DNA of 64,000 nucleotides, from the NCBI RefSeq assembly GCF_900182635.1, contig NZ_FXTD01000002.1, positions 186,001-250,000 of the forward strand. The letters are read 5' to 3'. Made by a program: the position numbers and the translations under genes. The notes below the pieces were generated by a model. The model was not told where the DNA came from. It ran no database searches and saw only the letters and a program-made list of their open reading frames with translations. Within the stretch, counting starts at the first letter, position 1. Each line of letters begins with the position of its first letter. This stretch comes from Halorubrum cibi (GTDB lineage Archaea; Halobacteriota; Halobacteria; Halobacteriales; Haloferacaceae). Of this stretch, positions 17,074 to 25,390 are shown piece by piece.

Positions 17074-17428
17074 TTACATCCGATCCCGAATACGGAAGCA
17101 TCCGACACGTATCGCACCGATGTGAGCCGTTCAGTACTGTCAAATGATATACTATCAGTTCGGTATAGACGGCGTTTTTCGGCGCTCGAAGTGTGTTCGA
17201 GAATCGATACGAATTCGACGAAGTCGAGAAGATCACCGCGAACCGAACGGAGCGCGTCGGCGAGCCGATGGCTCGAAGTTCGATCGTCGAGAACGAACGC
17301 AGGCCCCACGCGGAAAAAAGCCGCGTGAGGCGCGCGTTCGAAATTGGTCCCCGCTGACGCTTCGGCCCTCCAGACGAAGCGTCACCTGACAGTATTGGGT
17401 TGATAGTAATAAACCTATCGAGCGCGAC
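17074..17428. other. Intergenic region without recognised gene
   Basis: About 350 bases between the padR promoter and the small minus-strand gene ending at 17429. It contains an AT-rich patch around 17140-17170 (aatgatatactatcagttcggtat) that could be another promoter, and a second AT-rich patch at 17400-17420. No frame shows family homology or acidic haloarchaeal composition. Small RNA genes cannot be excluded. Confidence 0.5.
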
Positions 17429-17575
17429 TCACATGTGTTCCTCTTCCAACACCCATCCGAGCGCGCGCTTGTAGTGGGTGAAAAGCTCCTCGACCCCGCG
17501 GTGGGACATGTCCTCGTCGGCCAACTCCTCGCGCAGGAACTCGTACTGCTCGCGGACCTCCTCTTCGGAGCGCAT
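17429..17575 (-). CDS. Small conserved haloarchaeal protein (48 aa)
   Basis: A 48-residue acidic protein, MRSEEEVREQYEFLREEL onwards, predicted to be a helical hairpin (helix, short DEDMSHRG turn, second helix ELFTHYKRALGWVLEEEH). The composition is typical of haloarchaeal coding DNA. The start at 17575 was chosen because upstream in-frame sequence is basic and unlike haloarchaeal protein. It is divergent from priS with 109 bases between the starts. The function is unknown. Confidence 0.6.
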   Translation of the reverse strand: MRSEEEVREQYEFLREELADEDMSHRGVEELFTHYKRALGWVLEEEHM

Positions 17576-17684
17576 ACCGAGCGGTAGGAGAGCCCGACTC
17601 AAAGGGTTGTGGTCGCTCCGGGTTCGGATCGGCTCGACCGCGAGCGACACGCCTATACGGCGACCGCGGATACTGGGTGGAACG

Positions 17685-18848
17685 ATGGACGATCGGACGC
17701 GCGAGTACCTCCGGGGTCGGTTCGGCGACTACTACCGGGAGATCTCGCTGTCGCCGCCGCCTGACGCCCACCTCCGCGAGTGGGGACACATCCCGTGGAC
17801 GCCCGGTGCGGGCACGACGATGGTCCGCCACCAGTCGACGTACGACCTGGGCGACCTCGACACGTTCTTTTCCGACAACGCCCCGCGACACGCGTACTTC
17901 TCGGCCGCCAGGTACGACGATCCGGGCGCGTCGACCATGTCGAAGAAGGGGTGGCGCTCGGCCGACCTCGTCTTCGACCTCGACGCCGACCACCTCCCGG
18001 CCGTCGACCCGGAGGAGGCGACCTACCGGGAGATGCTCGAGGCGTGTAAGGAGGCCCTCCTGCGGCTGCTCGATTTCCTCGAGAACGACTTCGCGTTCGA
18101 GGACCTCTCGGTCGTCTTCTCCGGCGGACGCGGCTACCACGTCCACGTCCGCGACGAGTCGGTCCGGGAACTGGGAAGCGAGGCGCGCCGGGAGGTCGTC
18201 GACTATGTCCGCGCGATAGACCTCGACGTCGACGGGCTGATCCGCACCGTCTCCGACCGCGGAACGACGAAACGCGTGCTCCGCACCGAGGGCGGGTGGG
18301 GCGCGCGCGTCCACGAGGCACTCGTCGAGTACGCCGACGACCTGCGCGAGATGGACGACGCGGAGGCCCGCGAGCGGCTCATGGAGCTCGACGGGATCGG
18401 CGAGGGCCGCGCGAAGACGATACTGGGCGCGTTCGACCGCAATCCCGACGCGGTCCGCGAGGGGAACGTCGAGGCCGGCGGGCCGGGCGTGCGCCGGCTC
18501 GTCTCCGCGCTCGCCGCCCGCGTGGCCGCGACCGACGCCGCCCCGATCGACGAGCCGGTGACGACGGACACGCGCCGGCTCATCCGCCTGCCCGGAACGC
18601 TTCACGGCGGGTCGGCACTCGTCGTCACGCCCATCGCACGCGACGAACTCGACGCGTTCGACCCGCTCCGAGACGCGGTCCCCGACCGCTTCATCGGCCG
18701 CGACATCCGGGTCGAGGTCGACGAGAACGCGACGGTAGAATTAAACGGCAAGAGGGTCTCAGTCCAAGCCGGCGAGAACACCGTACCCGAGTTCGCGGGC
18801 GTCTTCCTGATGGCCCGCGGCGAGGCGCGGAAGGCCCCCGAACGATGA
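17685..18848 (+). CDS. priS: DNA primase small (catalytic) subunit PriS
   Basis: Synthesises RNA/DNA primers for replication together with PriL. The 387-residue protein has the archaeo-eukaryotic primase signature: metal-binding Asp pair in LVFDLDADH (Asp about 98 and 100), SGGRGYHVHV (146-155), and a late metal/nucleotide site in RLIRLPGTLHGGSAL (about 299-313). A helical insertion (about 200-265) has a GIGEGRAKTI helix-hairpin-helix-like element. The start at 17685 (MDDRTREYLRGRFGDYY) is the conserved N-terminus. The stop overlaps the GINS start by 4 bases (ATGA), so the two replisome proteins are almost certainly cotranscribed and translationally coupled. Confidence 0.95.
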   Translation: MDDRTREYLRGRFGDYYREISLSPPPDAHLREWGHIPWTPGAGTTMVRHQSTYDLGDLDTFFSDNAPRHAYFSAARYDDPGASTMSKKGWRSADLVFDLDADHLPAVDPEEATYREMLEACKEALLRLLDFLENDFAFEDLSVVFSGGRGYHVHVRDESVRELGSEARREVVDYVRAIDLDVDGLIRTVSDRGTTKRVLRTEGGWGARVHEALVEYADDLREMDDAEARERLMELDGIGEGRAKTILGAFDRNPDAVREGNVEAGGPGVRRLVSALAARVAATDAAPIDEPVTTDTRRLIRLPGTLHGGSALVVTPIARDELDAFDPLRDAVPDRFIGRDIRVEVDENATVELNGKRVSVQAGENTVPEFAGVFLMARGEARKAPER

Positions 18849-19858
18849 ATCTGGACGAACTGCGCTCGGTACAGGCGAAGGAACGCCGCAAGGACAGCCT
18901 CCAGCACCTGCGGGACGCCTTCTACGACGACGTCGCCGCGTACGTCTCCGACCTGCGTGCCGCGCGCGACCGGCGCGCGGAGCAGGTCGAAAACCCCTTC
19001 TCGGACGACGACGTCCGGCGGATGTCCGACGAGCTCGAGACCGCCGAGGAGGTCGCGGAGGCGCTGTACGAACGGCGCGTCGGCAAGGTGGTCAAGCTCG
19101 CGTCGTTCGCGGCGGCGGAGATGTCCGTCGAGACGGAGGGGATGACGACCCAGGAGCGCGCGCTCTTCGACGACCTCGTCGCCCGCATCCGCGAGAACAA
19201 GTCCGAGGTGCTCGCGACGCTGGCCGGCGATCCGCCGTCCGCGGGAGGCGACGAGACAGCTCCGGCCTCCGAAAACGGCGACGCCGCCGGCGAGTCGACG
19301 GGAACGCCCGACTCGTCTCCGAGTCCGGAAACCGCCGGCGACCCGGATCCGCGGGAGGCGGAAGACGCCGTCCCGCCGGAGGCGGACGAACCGGTCCCAC
19401 CGGAAGCCGACCCGTCCTCGGACGTGCTTGCGGGAGCGATGGGCGGCGCTCCGACGGGATCGACCGACGGCGGCCCTCGCTCCGATCTGGCCGATCCGAC
19501 CGAGTCGAACGCGCCCGCGACCGACGCGGAACCCGGTGCCGCGAGCACCGACGGCGGCCCGACGCCAGTGGATCCCGATCCCGCGCCACCCGGCGCGCCG
19601 GGTGCGGCCGGATCGGTCGACGGGGAGCCGTCGTCGTCGGCGAACGGACCGGACCCGTCCGAGGACGAGTCGTCGTCGACGGCCGACGCCGACGCGCCGA
19701 CGATCGACCGCGAGACGGTCAGGATCACCCGCGACGTCGGCGAGATATTCGGCGTCGACGAGCGCGAGTACGACCTCGTGAGCGAGGACGTCGTCACGCT
19801 CCCCGCCGCGAACGCGACGCCGCTCGTCGAGCGGGACGCCGCCGAGCGGATCGAGTGA
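18845..19858 (+). CDS. GINS complex subunit (Gins51/Sld5-Psf1 type) with long disordered linker
   Basis: Part of the archaeal GINS complex, which links MCM helicase, primase and the RecJ/GAN nuclease at the fork. The 337-residue protein has an N-terminal helical A-domain (about 1-120, MNLDELRSVQAKERRKDSLQ onwards) and a C-terminal beta-rich B-domain (about 285-337, TVRITRDVGEIFGVDEREYD). The A-then-B order is that of Gins51. Between them lies an unusually long linker of about 160 residues, rich in Pro, Asp, Ser, Ala and Gly, low in complexity and presumably disordered; thermophile homologues are about half this total length. It overlaps priS by 4 bases. Confidence 0.85.
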   Translation: MNLDELRSVQAKERRKDSLQHLRDAFYDDVAAYVSDLRAARDRRAEQVENPFSDDDVRRMSDELETAEEVAEALYERRVGKVVKLASFAAAEMSVETEGMTTQERALFDDLVARIRENKSEVLATLAGDPPSAGGDETAPASENGDAAGESTGTPDSSPSPETAGDPDPREAEDAVPPEADEPVPPEADPSSDVLAGAMGGAPTGSTDGGPRSDLADPTESNAPATDAEPGAASTDGGPTPVDPDPAPPGAPGAAGSVDGEPSSSANGPDPSEDESSSTADADAPTIDRETVRITRDVGEIFGVDEREYDLVSEDVVTLPAANATPLVERDAAERIE

Positions 19859-19917
19859 CGCCGGCACCGGACCGCTCCGACACCAGGCCGCTCCTCACGC
19901 TCCACCACCGAGCCGAC

Positions 19918-19924
19918 TTTTAAC
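19918..19924 (+). promoter_or_regulatory. TATA-like box before the DUF998 gene
   Basis: The sequence ttttaac lies about 27 bases upstream of the ATG at 19948, matching the usual leaderless promoter spacing seen elsewhere in the window. Confidence 0.5.
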
Positions 19925-19947
19925 ACGTCGTCGGACAGTGTTCGATC

Positions 19948-20595
19948 ATGGACGACGGCCGACCGGCGGGCGGGCCGATCGAGGACCCGTCTCCGACCGC
20001 CGCCCGCCTCCTCGGCGCGATAGCGACGCTCGCCGCGCTGGGCGGGATCGCCCTCGCGATACGTCTCGACCCGACGTTCTCGTGGACGACCGACGCGCTC
20101 TCGAACCTCGGGACCCGCGAACGGAGCGCTCCGGTCTTCAACGGTGGACTGATCCTCGGCGGGCTCGCCGGGATCGGCTACGCGGCTGGGCTGTGGGTCC
20201 GCGAGCGGGAGAGCGCGTCGATCGCCGTGGGCCGACTTCGGGCGGTCGTCTTCGCGTTCGCGATGGTCGCGATGGCCGGCGTCGGCGTCTTCGACCTCAC
20301 CCGTCCGCTCCACGGTCCGGCGGCGGTCGCGTTCTACCTGCTCGTCACGGTCGCCTTCGGGATCGACGGGCTGGCGCGGTGGGGAGACCGTACCGGCCGG
20401 GTCGCGCTCGCGTTCGTCCCGGTCCACGTCGCCGTCTGGGCGACGTTCCTCGCGGGATTCTGGCCGGTGACGGGGCTCGCACTGCCGGAGCTGCCGGGCG
20501 CGCTCATGCTCGCGGCGTGGGTGTGGCTCGTCGGCCCCCTGCCGCTGGTCCGTCCGCTTCCAGTCCTCGGTGGCGGCGGGACCGACGGACACTAA
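19948..20595 (+). CDS. DUF998 family membrane protein
   Basis: A 215-residue polytopic membrane protein with about six helices, starting with LLGAIATLAALGGIALAIRL. The loop DPTFSWTTDALSNLGTRE is the family signature (a Trp/Thr-containing motif followed by Ser-Asn-Leu-Gly). Later helices include VFAFAMVAMAGVGVFDL and GALMLAAWVWLVGPL. The function of the family is unknown. Its stop lies 23 bases before the start of the beta-CASP nuclease gene, so cotranscription is likely. Confidence 0.8.
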   Translation: MDDGRPAGGPIEDPSPTAARLLGAIATLAALGGIALAIRLDPTFSWTTDALSNLGTRERSAPVFNGGLILGGLAGIGYAAGLWVRERESASIAVGRLRAVVFAFAMVAMAGVGVFDLTRPLHGPAAVAFYLLVTVAFGIDGLARWGDRTGRVALAFVPVHVAVWATFLAGFWPVTGLALPELPGALMLAAWVWLVGPLPLVRPLPVLGGGGTDGH

Positions 20596-20618
20596 CGGGG
20601 TCGTGGGCTACGGACGCC

Positions 20619-21869
20619 ATGGACGTCGAGTTCCTCGGCGGGGCCCGCGAGGTCGGCCGGAGCGCGATCCTCGTCGACGACTCGCTGCTCCTCGACTACG
20701 GCCTGCTGACGGCCGACCCGCCGCGGTACCCGATCCGCGAGCCCGAGCCCGACGCGGTCGTGGTCTCGCACGGCCACCTCGACCACGTCGGCGCGGTGCC
20801 GGCGCTGTTGAAGGGCAACCGGCGACCGCCGATCCACTGGACGCCGCCGACCGCCGACCTCGCGCGGGTCCTCGCACGCGACACGCTGAAGCTCCACGGG
20901 AACAGCCCGCTCTGTCCCTTCTCCGAGGAACACGTCGCGCGGCTCGGCGAGGTGGAGGTACGCCACGGCTACGGAGAGCCGTTCTCGGTCGCCGAGGGGG
21001 TCGACGGCGGCGGATACGAGGTGACGCTCCTCAACGCCGGCCACGTCCCCGGATCGGCGCACGTGCTCGTGGACGACGGCGACACCCGCCTGCTGTACAC
21101 CGGCGACTTCCACACCGACGATCAGCGGCTGGTGTCGGGGACGACGGCGCGGCCCGACGCCGACGTCGTGATCTGCGAATCGACTTACGCGGACGTGACC
21201 CACGAGGAGCGCGCGGCGGTCGAGGCGCGCTGGGCCGATCGCGTGCGGACGACGATCTGGGAGGGCGGCACCGTCGTCGCGCCCGCGTTCGCGATCGGCC
21301 GGACCCAGGAACTGATGCTCGTCGCCGCCGCGAACGACCTGTCGCCCTACGTCGACGGGATGGGAAAGGAGGTGACGCGGCTGCTCCGCCGGCACCCGGA
21401 GTTCCTCCGCGACCCCGAGGCCCTCCGACGGGCGAAGGGGGCGGCGCGGTTCGTGACGGGGCGGGACGGCCGGCGCGAGCGGATCGCCGGCGACAACGCC
21501 CTCGTGATCACCACGAGCGGGATGCTCGCCGGCGGGCCGGTCCGCTCGTACCTCCCGGCGATCCGGGCGAACCCGACGAACGCGGTGACGCTGACGGGCT
21601 ACCAGGTCGAGGGGACGCCCGGTCGGGAGCTACAGGAACGTGGCCGGATGGAGCTGAACGGGCGGGTCCGTCCCGTCAGCGCGCGGATCGATTCCTTCGA
21701 CTTCTCCGCGCACGCGGACCGCGGGGGACTGGAGTCGTTCCTCGACGACTACCGCGACGCGCGGGTGCTGGTGAATCACGGCGACCGGTGTGAAGCCTTC
21801 GCCGAGGACCTCCGGGCGGACGGGTTCGACGCGAGCGCACCGGTGTTAGGCGAACGAATGGAGTTGTAG
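20619..21869 (+). CDS. Metallo-beta-lactamase/beta-CASP nuclease (mRNA 3'-end processing factor-like)
   Basis: A 416-residue RNA-processing hydrolase. It has the MBL zinc site SHGHLDH (about 50-56), NAGHVPGSAHV (about 139-149), TGDFHTDD (about 165-172), CESTYAD (about 187-193) and an Arg/Gln-type beta-CASP block PAFAIGRTQELM (about 225-236). The later ITTSGMLAGGP and DSFDFSAHAD are beta-CASP motifs B/C. It lacks the N-terminal KH domains of aCPSF1, so it is closer to aCPSF2 or short archaeal exonucleases. The start at 20619 gives MDVEFLGGAREVGRSAI, the canonical beginning. Confidence 0.88.
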   Translation: MDVEFLGGAREVGRSAILVDDSLLLDYGLLTADPPRYPIREPEPDAVVVSHGHLDHVGAVPALLKGNRRPPIHWTPPTADLARVLARDTLKLHGNSPLCPFSEEHVARLGEVEVRHGYGEPFSVAEGVDGGGYEVTLLNAGHVPGSAHVLVDDGDTRLLYTGDFHTDDQRLVSGTTARPDADVVICESTYADVTHEERAAVEARWADRVRTTIWEGGTVVAPAFAIGRTQELMLVAAANDLSPYVDGMGKEVTRLLRRHPEFLRDPEALRRAKGAARFVTGRDGRRERIAGDNALVITTSGMLAGGPVRSYLPAIRANPTNAVTLTGYQVEGTPGRELQERGRMELNGRVRPVSARIDSFDFSAHADRGGLESFLDDYRDARVLVNHGDRCEAFAEDLRADGFDASAPVLGERMEL

Positions 21870-21914
21870 GCGGAACCGGTTCGACGGGAGCGTGCGTACG
21901 CCGCAGTCGAGTCG

Positions 21915-22646
21915 TTAACCCGCGGAAGGGTCGGGAGCGCGCTTTTCGATCCCGTACTCGGGGATCCGAACCATCTGGATCCGTCCCGAGACGTGTCCTC
22001 CGTTCCGCACCTTCCCGCCCGGGGCGTGAACGGTAGTGTTCTGAATTCCCTGATTCGTTACCACTTCGACGTCGAGCGGGTAATACCGCTCCGGACCGTT
22101 GATCCGGGCGTTACCGTTTCCGTTGCCCTTGCCGACGAAGTCGACAGTGATCTGATCGGCGGGCGAGAGACACGTCACGGTGTGGGTCCGTTCCAGCGAG
22201 ACGCTCGTCCCGCCACCGCTCCCGTCCGCCTCGAAGGAGAGTTCGACGTCCGCTTCGGCGGAACAGGACAGGGTGACGGTCACCGGGCTCGCGTTACCCT
22301 CACCGAGTTCGTCGGGCGCGGTCGTCGATTCGATCGACGCGTCGACGTGCTCGGCGTTCGCGATCGAGACGTCGACGTCGAACCGATCGAGGGAGTCGCC
22401 GAACCGGTTTCGGTACTCGACCACCGCGGTCGGCTCTCCGCTGCCGGTCGCGTTCGCGATCGGCTCGTAGCCGAGGTACGCGTTCTCGTCGTCGGTCACG
22501 TTGACCGCGAGTCCGCGATCGGCCTCCATCGCGGAGAAGCCCGCGGTGCCGAACACCAGCCCGACCGCCGCCGTGAACGCGAGCAGGACGCTCAGGGTAC
22601 GCAGGGCGCTCGTGCGGGCCGGCGGCGTTCGGGTGATCACGTTCAT
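21915..22646 (-). CDS. Exported DUF1102-like protein
   Basis: A 243-residue secreted or anchored protein. The N-terminus has basic residues and then a hydrophobic segment ALRTLSVLLAFTAAVGLVFG. This is followed by TAGFSAMEADRGLAVNVTDD, the 'GAF-T/S-x-x-EADR' pattern of DUF1102 proteins also seen in the two genes at 23704 and 24457. The mature part is beta-rich and Ser/Thr/Asn-rich, with Cys about 130 and 162 that could form a disulphide. The C-terminus is polar and there is no second membrane span. The start at 22646 is directly downstream of the HTH gene on the same strand (16 bases), so the two probably form an operon. Confidence 0.65.
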   Translation of the reverse strand: MNVITRTPPARTSALRTLSVLLAFTAAVGLVFGTAGFSAMEADRGLAVNVTDDENAYLGYEPIANATGSGEPTAVVEYRNRFGDSLDRFDVDVSIANAEHVDASIESTTAPDELGEGNASPVTVTLSCSAEADVELSFEADGSGGGTSVSLERTHTVTCLSPADQITVDFVGKGNGNGNARINGPERYYPLDVEVVTNQGIQNTTVHAPGGKVRNGGHVSGRIQMVRIPEYGIEKRAPDPSAG

Positions 22647-22662
22647 TGGCGGTCCCGTGGAC

Positions 22663-23247
22663 TCATTCGCGCGTTCGGAGTTCCGGCGGCCTCTCCGTGT
22701 TGCCGAGGCGGGTGCGTCGGCCGACGACGTGGTGGACGATCGACGACACGCCGAAGACGGTCACCGTGAAGATCCCAACGTCGAGCGGGGCGAGCGCGGC
22801 GAACCCCGGCGTGTCGGTCGCGACCGCGAGAAGCAACGAGACGGCGACGCCAGCGAGTCCGACGTAGTAGAGACTCCAGGGGATCTCCCTGCTTCCCAAC
22901 ACCTCGACGTAGATGTCGAGGTTCTCCAGCGTCGGTGTGGCCCTGACGAGGTTCTCGTCGTCGACGGTGACGATGTCCTTCTCCTCCAGCTTCGGGAGGT
23001 GGGTGCGCTGGAGCGTGCTGTACACGTTCCGGCGGTCCTCGTACGTCACCTCCTCCGGCTCGACGCCGACCTCCCAGGCGGTGACGTGCGTGGAGAGTTC
23101 GGAGACGTCGAGCGGTTCCTCCGTGCGTTTGAGCGCGTGGATCACGAACCGTCGTCTGCGGTTCGAGAGCACGTCGAATATCTCGTCTTGAGACAGTTCA
23201 CCTCCGTTCGCGTTCGATCCGGCAGTCGTGTCGAGAGCTGATAGCAT
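22663..23247 (-). CDS. Membrane-anchored winged-helix protein (DUF7344 family)
   Basis: A 194-residue protein with an N-terminal winged-helix domain: ELSQDEIFDVLSNRRRRFV, the DVSELSTHVTAWEVG helix, YEDRRNVYSTLQRTHLPKLE as recognition region, and IVTVDDENLVRAT as wing. Two hydrophobic helices follow (about 125-145 and 150-172), so the DNA-binding domain is tethered to the membrane. Proteins of this design are thought to sense envelope state, which is inference. A strong Shine-Dalgarno sequence precedes the ATG. It is divergent from the secreted-protein genes at 23704 and cotranscribed with the exported protein at 21915. Confidence 0.8.
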   Translation of the reverse strand: MLSALDTTAGSNANGGELSQDEIFDVLSNRRRRFVIHALKRTEEPLDVSELSTHVTAWEVGVEPEEVTYEDRRNVYSTLQRTHLPKLEEKDIVTVDDENLVRATPTLENLDIYVEVLGSREIPWSLYYVGLAGVAVSLLLAVATDTPGFAALAPLDVGIFTVTVFGVSSIVHHVVGRRTRLGNTERPPELRTRE

Positions 23248-23255
23248 TGGTGTGG

Positions 23256-23265
23256 AAACCTCCTT
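23256..23265 (-). promoter_or_regulatory. Strong Shine-Dalgarno site of the HTH gene
   Basis: On the minus strand aaggaggttt precedes the ATG at 23247 with about 8-10 bases of spacer. This is one of the few good SD matches in the window, where many genes appear leaderless. It implies a leadered transcript. Confidence 0.7.
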
Positions 23266-23703
23266 CCTTTCCCGGCCGACGGTCCCCCGACCTCCGAACC
23301 GGTTGATTTCGCTTGTAGCGTGTGGGAGGTGATACCATAAAGTAGTTGGATAATTTATCTGTTAATTTATCAGATCTATCAATAGATGGAGTCTCTCGTC
23401 GCTCGAGAGAGGAGAGGTTGAACGGACGTATGGAATCCATACTGGTTCCCTCGCTGATCGTCGATCGTGTATAAACAGTCCCTAACGATCGGTATGGGGG
23501 TCCTACACGGCCCGCAGGACCCGCTCGATGAGACCACGAGGGGCGCTTGGGCCACAACGAGTCCGCCTCGAGGAACCGACGAGACAGCCTCGCGAACATG
23601 TCGAGGATCTCATAACGAAGTACCTCCCCCCGTATGTGACATCCAAGCACTCCCGGCCCGGCCGTCCGAGCGCGGGGGTGTGTGAACACAGGTGAGATAC
23701 GAC
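23266..23703. other. Divergent regulatory region of the exported-protein locus
   Basis: About 440 bases with no convincing gene. It holds AT-rich promoter-like DNA for the minus-strand HTH gene (around 23330-23385), a perfect 7+1+7 palindrome (23428-23442), a near-palindrome tctctcg-cgagaga around 23394-23412, a tataaa box at 23470-23475 on the plus strand, and an SD-like aggtga at 23690-23695. If the tataaa box drives the gene at 23704, its transcript has a leader of about 200 bases, unusual in this genome. Confidence 0.55.
23428..23442. promoter_or_regulatory. Perfect palindrome gtatgga-a-tccatac, candidate operator
   Basis: A 15-base perfect inverted repeat lies in the divergent region between the HTH gene and the secreted-protein genes, about 30-40 bases upstream of a tataaa box. 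Position and symmetry fit binding of a dimeric winged-helix regulator. The neighbouring HTH protein is the natural candidate, but this is inference. Confidence 0.45.
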
Positions 23704-24435
23704 ATGGAACGTCGCAAATTCGTGATCGGACTGGGTGCATTGGCTTCAGGAAGCGCGGCCGCGATGGGTACCGGGGCGTTCACCGCCGCGGAACTCGATG
23801 GCCGGAAAGCGAATATTGAGGTCGTGGATGACACGGACGGGCTGATCGGTCTCGAAGCAGGTACCAGCCAACTCGTCTCGAATGATGGAGGTGCCAACGG
23901 GAACGAACTCGTCATCGATTTCGACGTGGATGGGCCCGGAGACGGTGTCAATCCGAACTCGAAGTACCAAGTCGGCGGACTCGGGGGAATCGGAAATCTC
24001 GACGAAGTCCCCGGAAACCCGACGCTGGACACCACCGTCGAGGACGTCGCGATCGACACGGACAGCGATATTGAGGACTACTACGCCTTCAGACTGCTCA
24101 ACCAGTCCGGGTCGGACCAAGCGATCGAAGTGGAGTACGAGACCAACTCGGACTTCCCGTCGGAAGCTGAAGTGTACATGGTGTCTCAGTACGAGGAAGG
24201 GAGCGGTGACCCGGAGCAGACGAGTTCACTTATCGCGTCGGCGACGCCCGATGACCGGGAGGCGAGTATCATCTACTCCGATGACACTGATTACTCGACG
24301 GATGTCGATTCGGGGAAGGACGTCAAAATCAGCCTCCTCGTCGTCGTCGATGACGCGGAGACGGATGACGATCTGGGTGGTAATATTGTTGTTCGCGCGG
24401 GGAGTCACGACGATTTCACCACCGCTGATCAGTAA
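23704..24435 (+). CDS. Exported DUF1102-like protein with twin-arginine-type N-terminus
   Basis: A 243-residue acidic exported protein. The N-terminus MERRKFVIGLGALASGSA is a twin-arginine-type signal (RRKF). The conserved sequence GTGAFTAAELDGRKANIEVVD follows, then DDTDGLIGLEAG, shared with the next gene. The mature region is predicted beta-sandwich and Asp-rich. There is no C-terminal anchor. The start at 23704 was chosen over an in-frame Met four codons upstream because aggtga lies 8 bases before it. It resembles the broad TasA/camelysin-like haloarchaeal secreted proteins in layout, but fibre formation is not shown. It is followed after 21 bases by a paralogue. Confidence 0.7.
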   Translation: MERRKFVIGLGALASGSAAAMGTGAFTAAELDGRKANIEVVDDTDGLIGLEAGTSQLVSNDGGANGNELVIDFDVDGPGDGVNPNSKYQVGGLGGIGNLDEVPGNPTLDTTVEDVAIDTDSDIEDYYAFRLLNQSGSDQAIEVEYETNSDFPSEAEVYMVSQYEEGSGDPEQTSSLIASATPDDREASIIYSDDTDYSTDVDSGKDVKISLLVVVDDAETDDDLGGNIVVRAGSHDDFTTADQ

Positions 24436-24456
24436 CTCTACTACAGGGATTCAACC

Positions 24457-25107
24457 ATGAACCGACGTGATGTCGTAGTCGGGCTGGGAGCGCTGGCCGG
24501 TACGGGAGCGTTCGCTTCCGGAACCGGCGCGTTCAGCGCCGCGGAGGTCTCCCGGCAGGCGCAGATCGAAGTCGTCGACGACAGCGACGGGCTGGTCGGA
24601 TTGGTCGCGAACGAAGCGATTTCGGGCGTTCGGATGACCGAAGGCGGCGAACTGACGATCTCGATCGGTGACGACGATCCCGGCGTGAACGTCAGTTCTG
24701 TCTACCAGTTCGGGGCGTTCGTCAGTGACGACGACGTAGAGGATATCACGGGAGACACGTTCTCCGTGGTCACGGACGACGATCCTGCCGATATGAGTGA
24801 CGGCCAGGATTCCCTCGAATCCGCACTCGCCGTCGTGAACCAATCCGCGGAAGATCTCTCTGTCACGATCGACTTCGAACTGAACGACGATATCGACGGC
24901 AACACCGAATACGCCTTCGAGCTACAGTCTTCCCAAGGTGGAAACGGTACACGAGAGGGGATCGCGACGAGTCCGATAACCGGTCAGCTCGATACGAAAC
25001 TGGCTACCGGTGAGTCGATCGGACTGTCGTTCATCGTCAACGCGCTGGAAGGCACGACGGCGGACGAGATCTCGGGGAGCCTGAGTCTCTCGGCGACCGC
25101 CGTCTAA
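24457..25107 (+). CDS. Exported DUF1102-like protein, paralogue of the preceding gene
   Basis: A 216-residue exported protein starting MNRRDVVVGLGALAGTGAF. It again has a twin-arginine-type signal followed by GTGAFSAAEVSRQAQIEVVD and DDSDGLVGLVAN, clearly homologous to the 23704 product over the first 60 residues and diverged afterwards. The mature part is beta-rich (QFGAFVSDDDVEDITGD, LAVVNQSAEDLSVTIDFEL) and ends LSLSATAV with no anchor. The 21-base gap from the previous gene indicates one operon. A T-rich stretch directly after the stop suggests the operon ends here. Confidence 0.7.
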   Translation: MNRRDVVVGLGALAGTGAFASGTGAFSAAEVSRQAQIEVVDDSDGLVGLVANEAISGVRMTEGGELTISIGDDDPGVNVSSVYQFGAFVSDDDVEDITGDTFSVVTDDDPADMSDGQDSLESALAVVNQSAEDLSVTIDFELNDDIDGNTEYAFELQSSQGGNGTREGIATSPITGQLDTKLATGESIGLSFIVNALEGTTADEISGSLSLSATAV

Positions 25108-25113
25108 CAGACG

Positions 25114-25132
25114 CGTTTTATTTTAATCGTAT
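25114..25132 (+). terminator. T-rich terminator after the DUF1102-like pair
   Basis: The bases gcgttttattttaatcg lie 8-25 bases after the stop at 25107. Oligo-T tracts on the coding strand are the usual archaeal termination signal. This would separate the two small secreted-protein genes from the large gene at 25391. Confidence 0.6.
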
Positions 25133-25330
25133 CCCGTCTTCGAAGTTCACTCGTTCTCAGAGGCGTCAGTAGCCGTCAGATCCCCGCCCCGGAGACGGGT
25201 TGATGACTCCTCGACGAACACAACCACGCTACCGTCGGTCGTGCCGACGATCGTCGCCATGACTACGATACCGACGACACGCGATCTACGGATCTCGAGA
25301 CGACACTGGCTACGAAGCATCCCGAGCATT

Positions 25331-25349
25331 CCTCGATGCTCCATCGAGG
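25331..25349. repeat. Perfect inverted repeat upstream of the PGF-pre-PGF gene
   Basis: cctcgatg-ctc-catcgagg is an 8-base perfect stem with a 3-base loop, ending 41 bases before the ATG at 25391. It lies where a TATA box would normally sit, so it may be an operator or a leader hairpin. The rest of the 283-base gap (25108-25390) holds the terminator described separately and no gene I can support. Confidence 0.5.
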
Positions 25350-25390
25350 ACCGATTACTTTGGTACCCATGGCCCGTTCCCTTTCTCGCA

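Noticed and set aside
23592-23710. Possible CRISPR or tRNA in the DUF1102 intergenic region
   Set aside because: No repeat-spacer pattern and no cloverleaf could be drawn; the region contains only promoter-type elements and an SD site.
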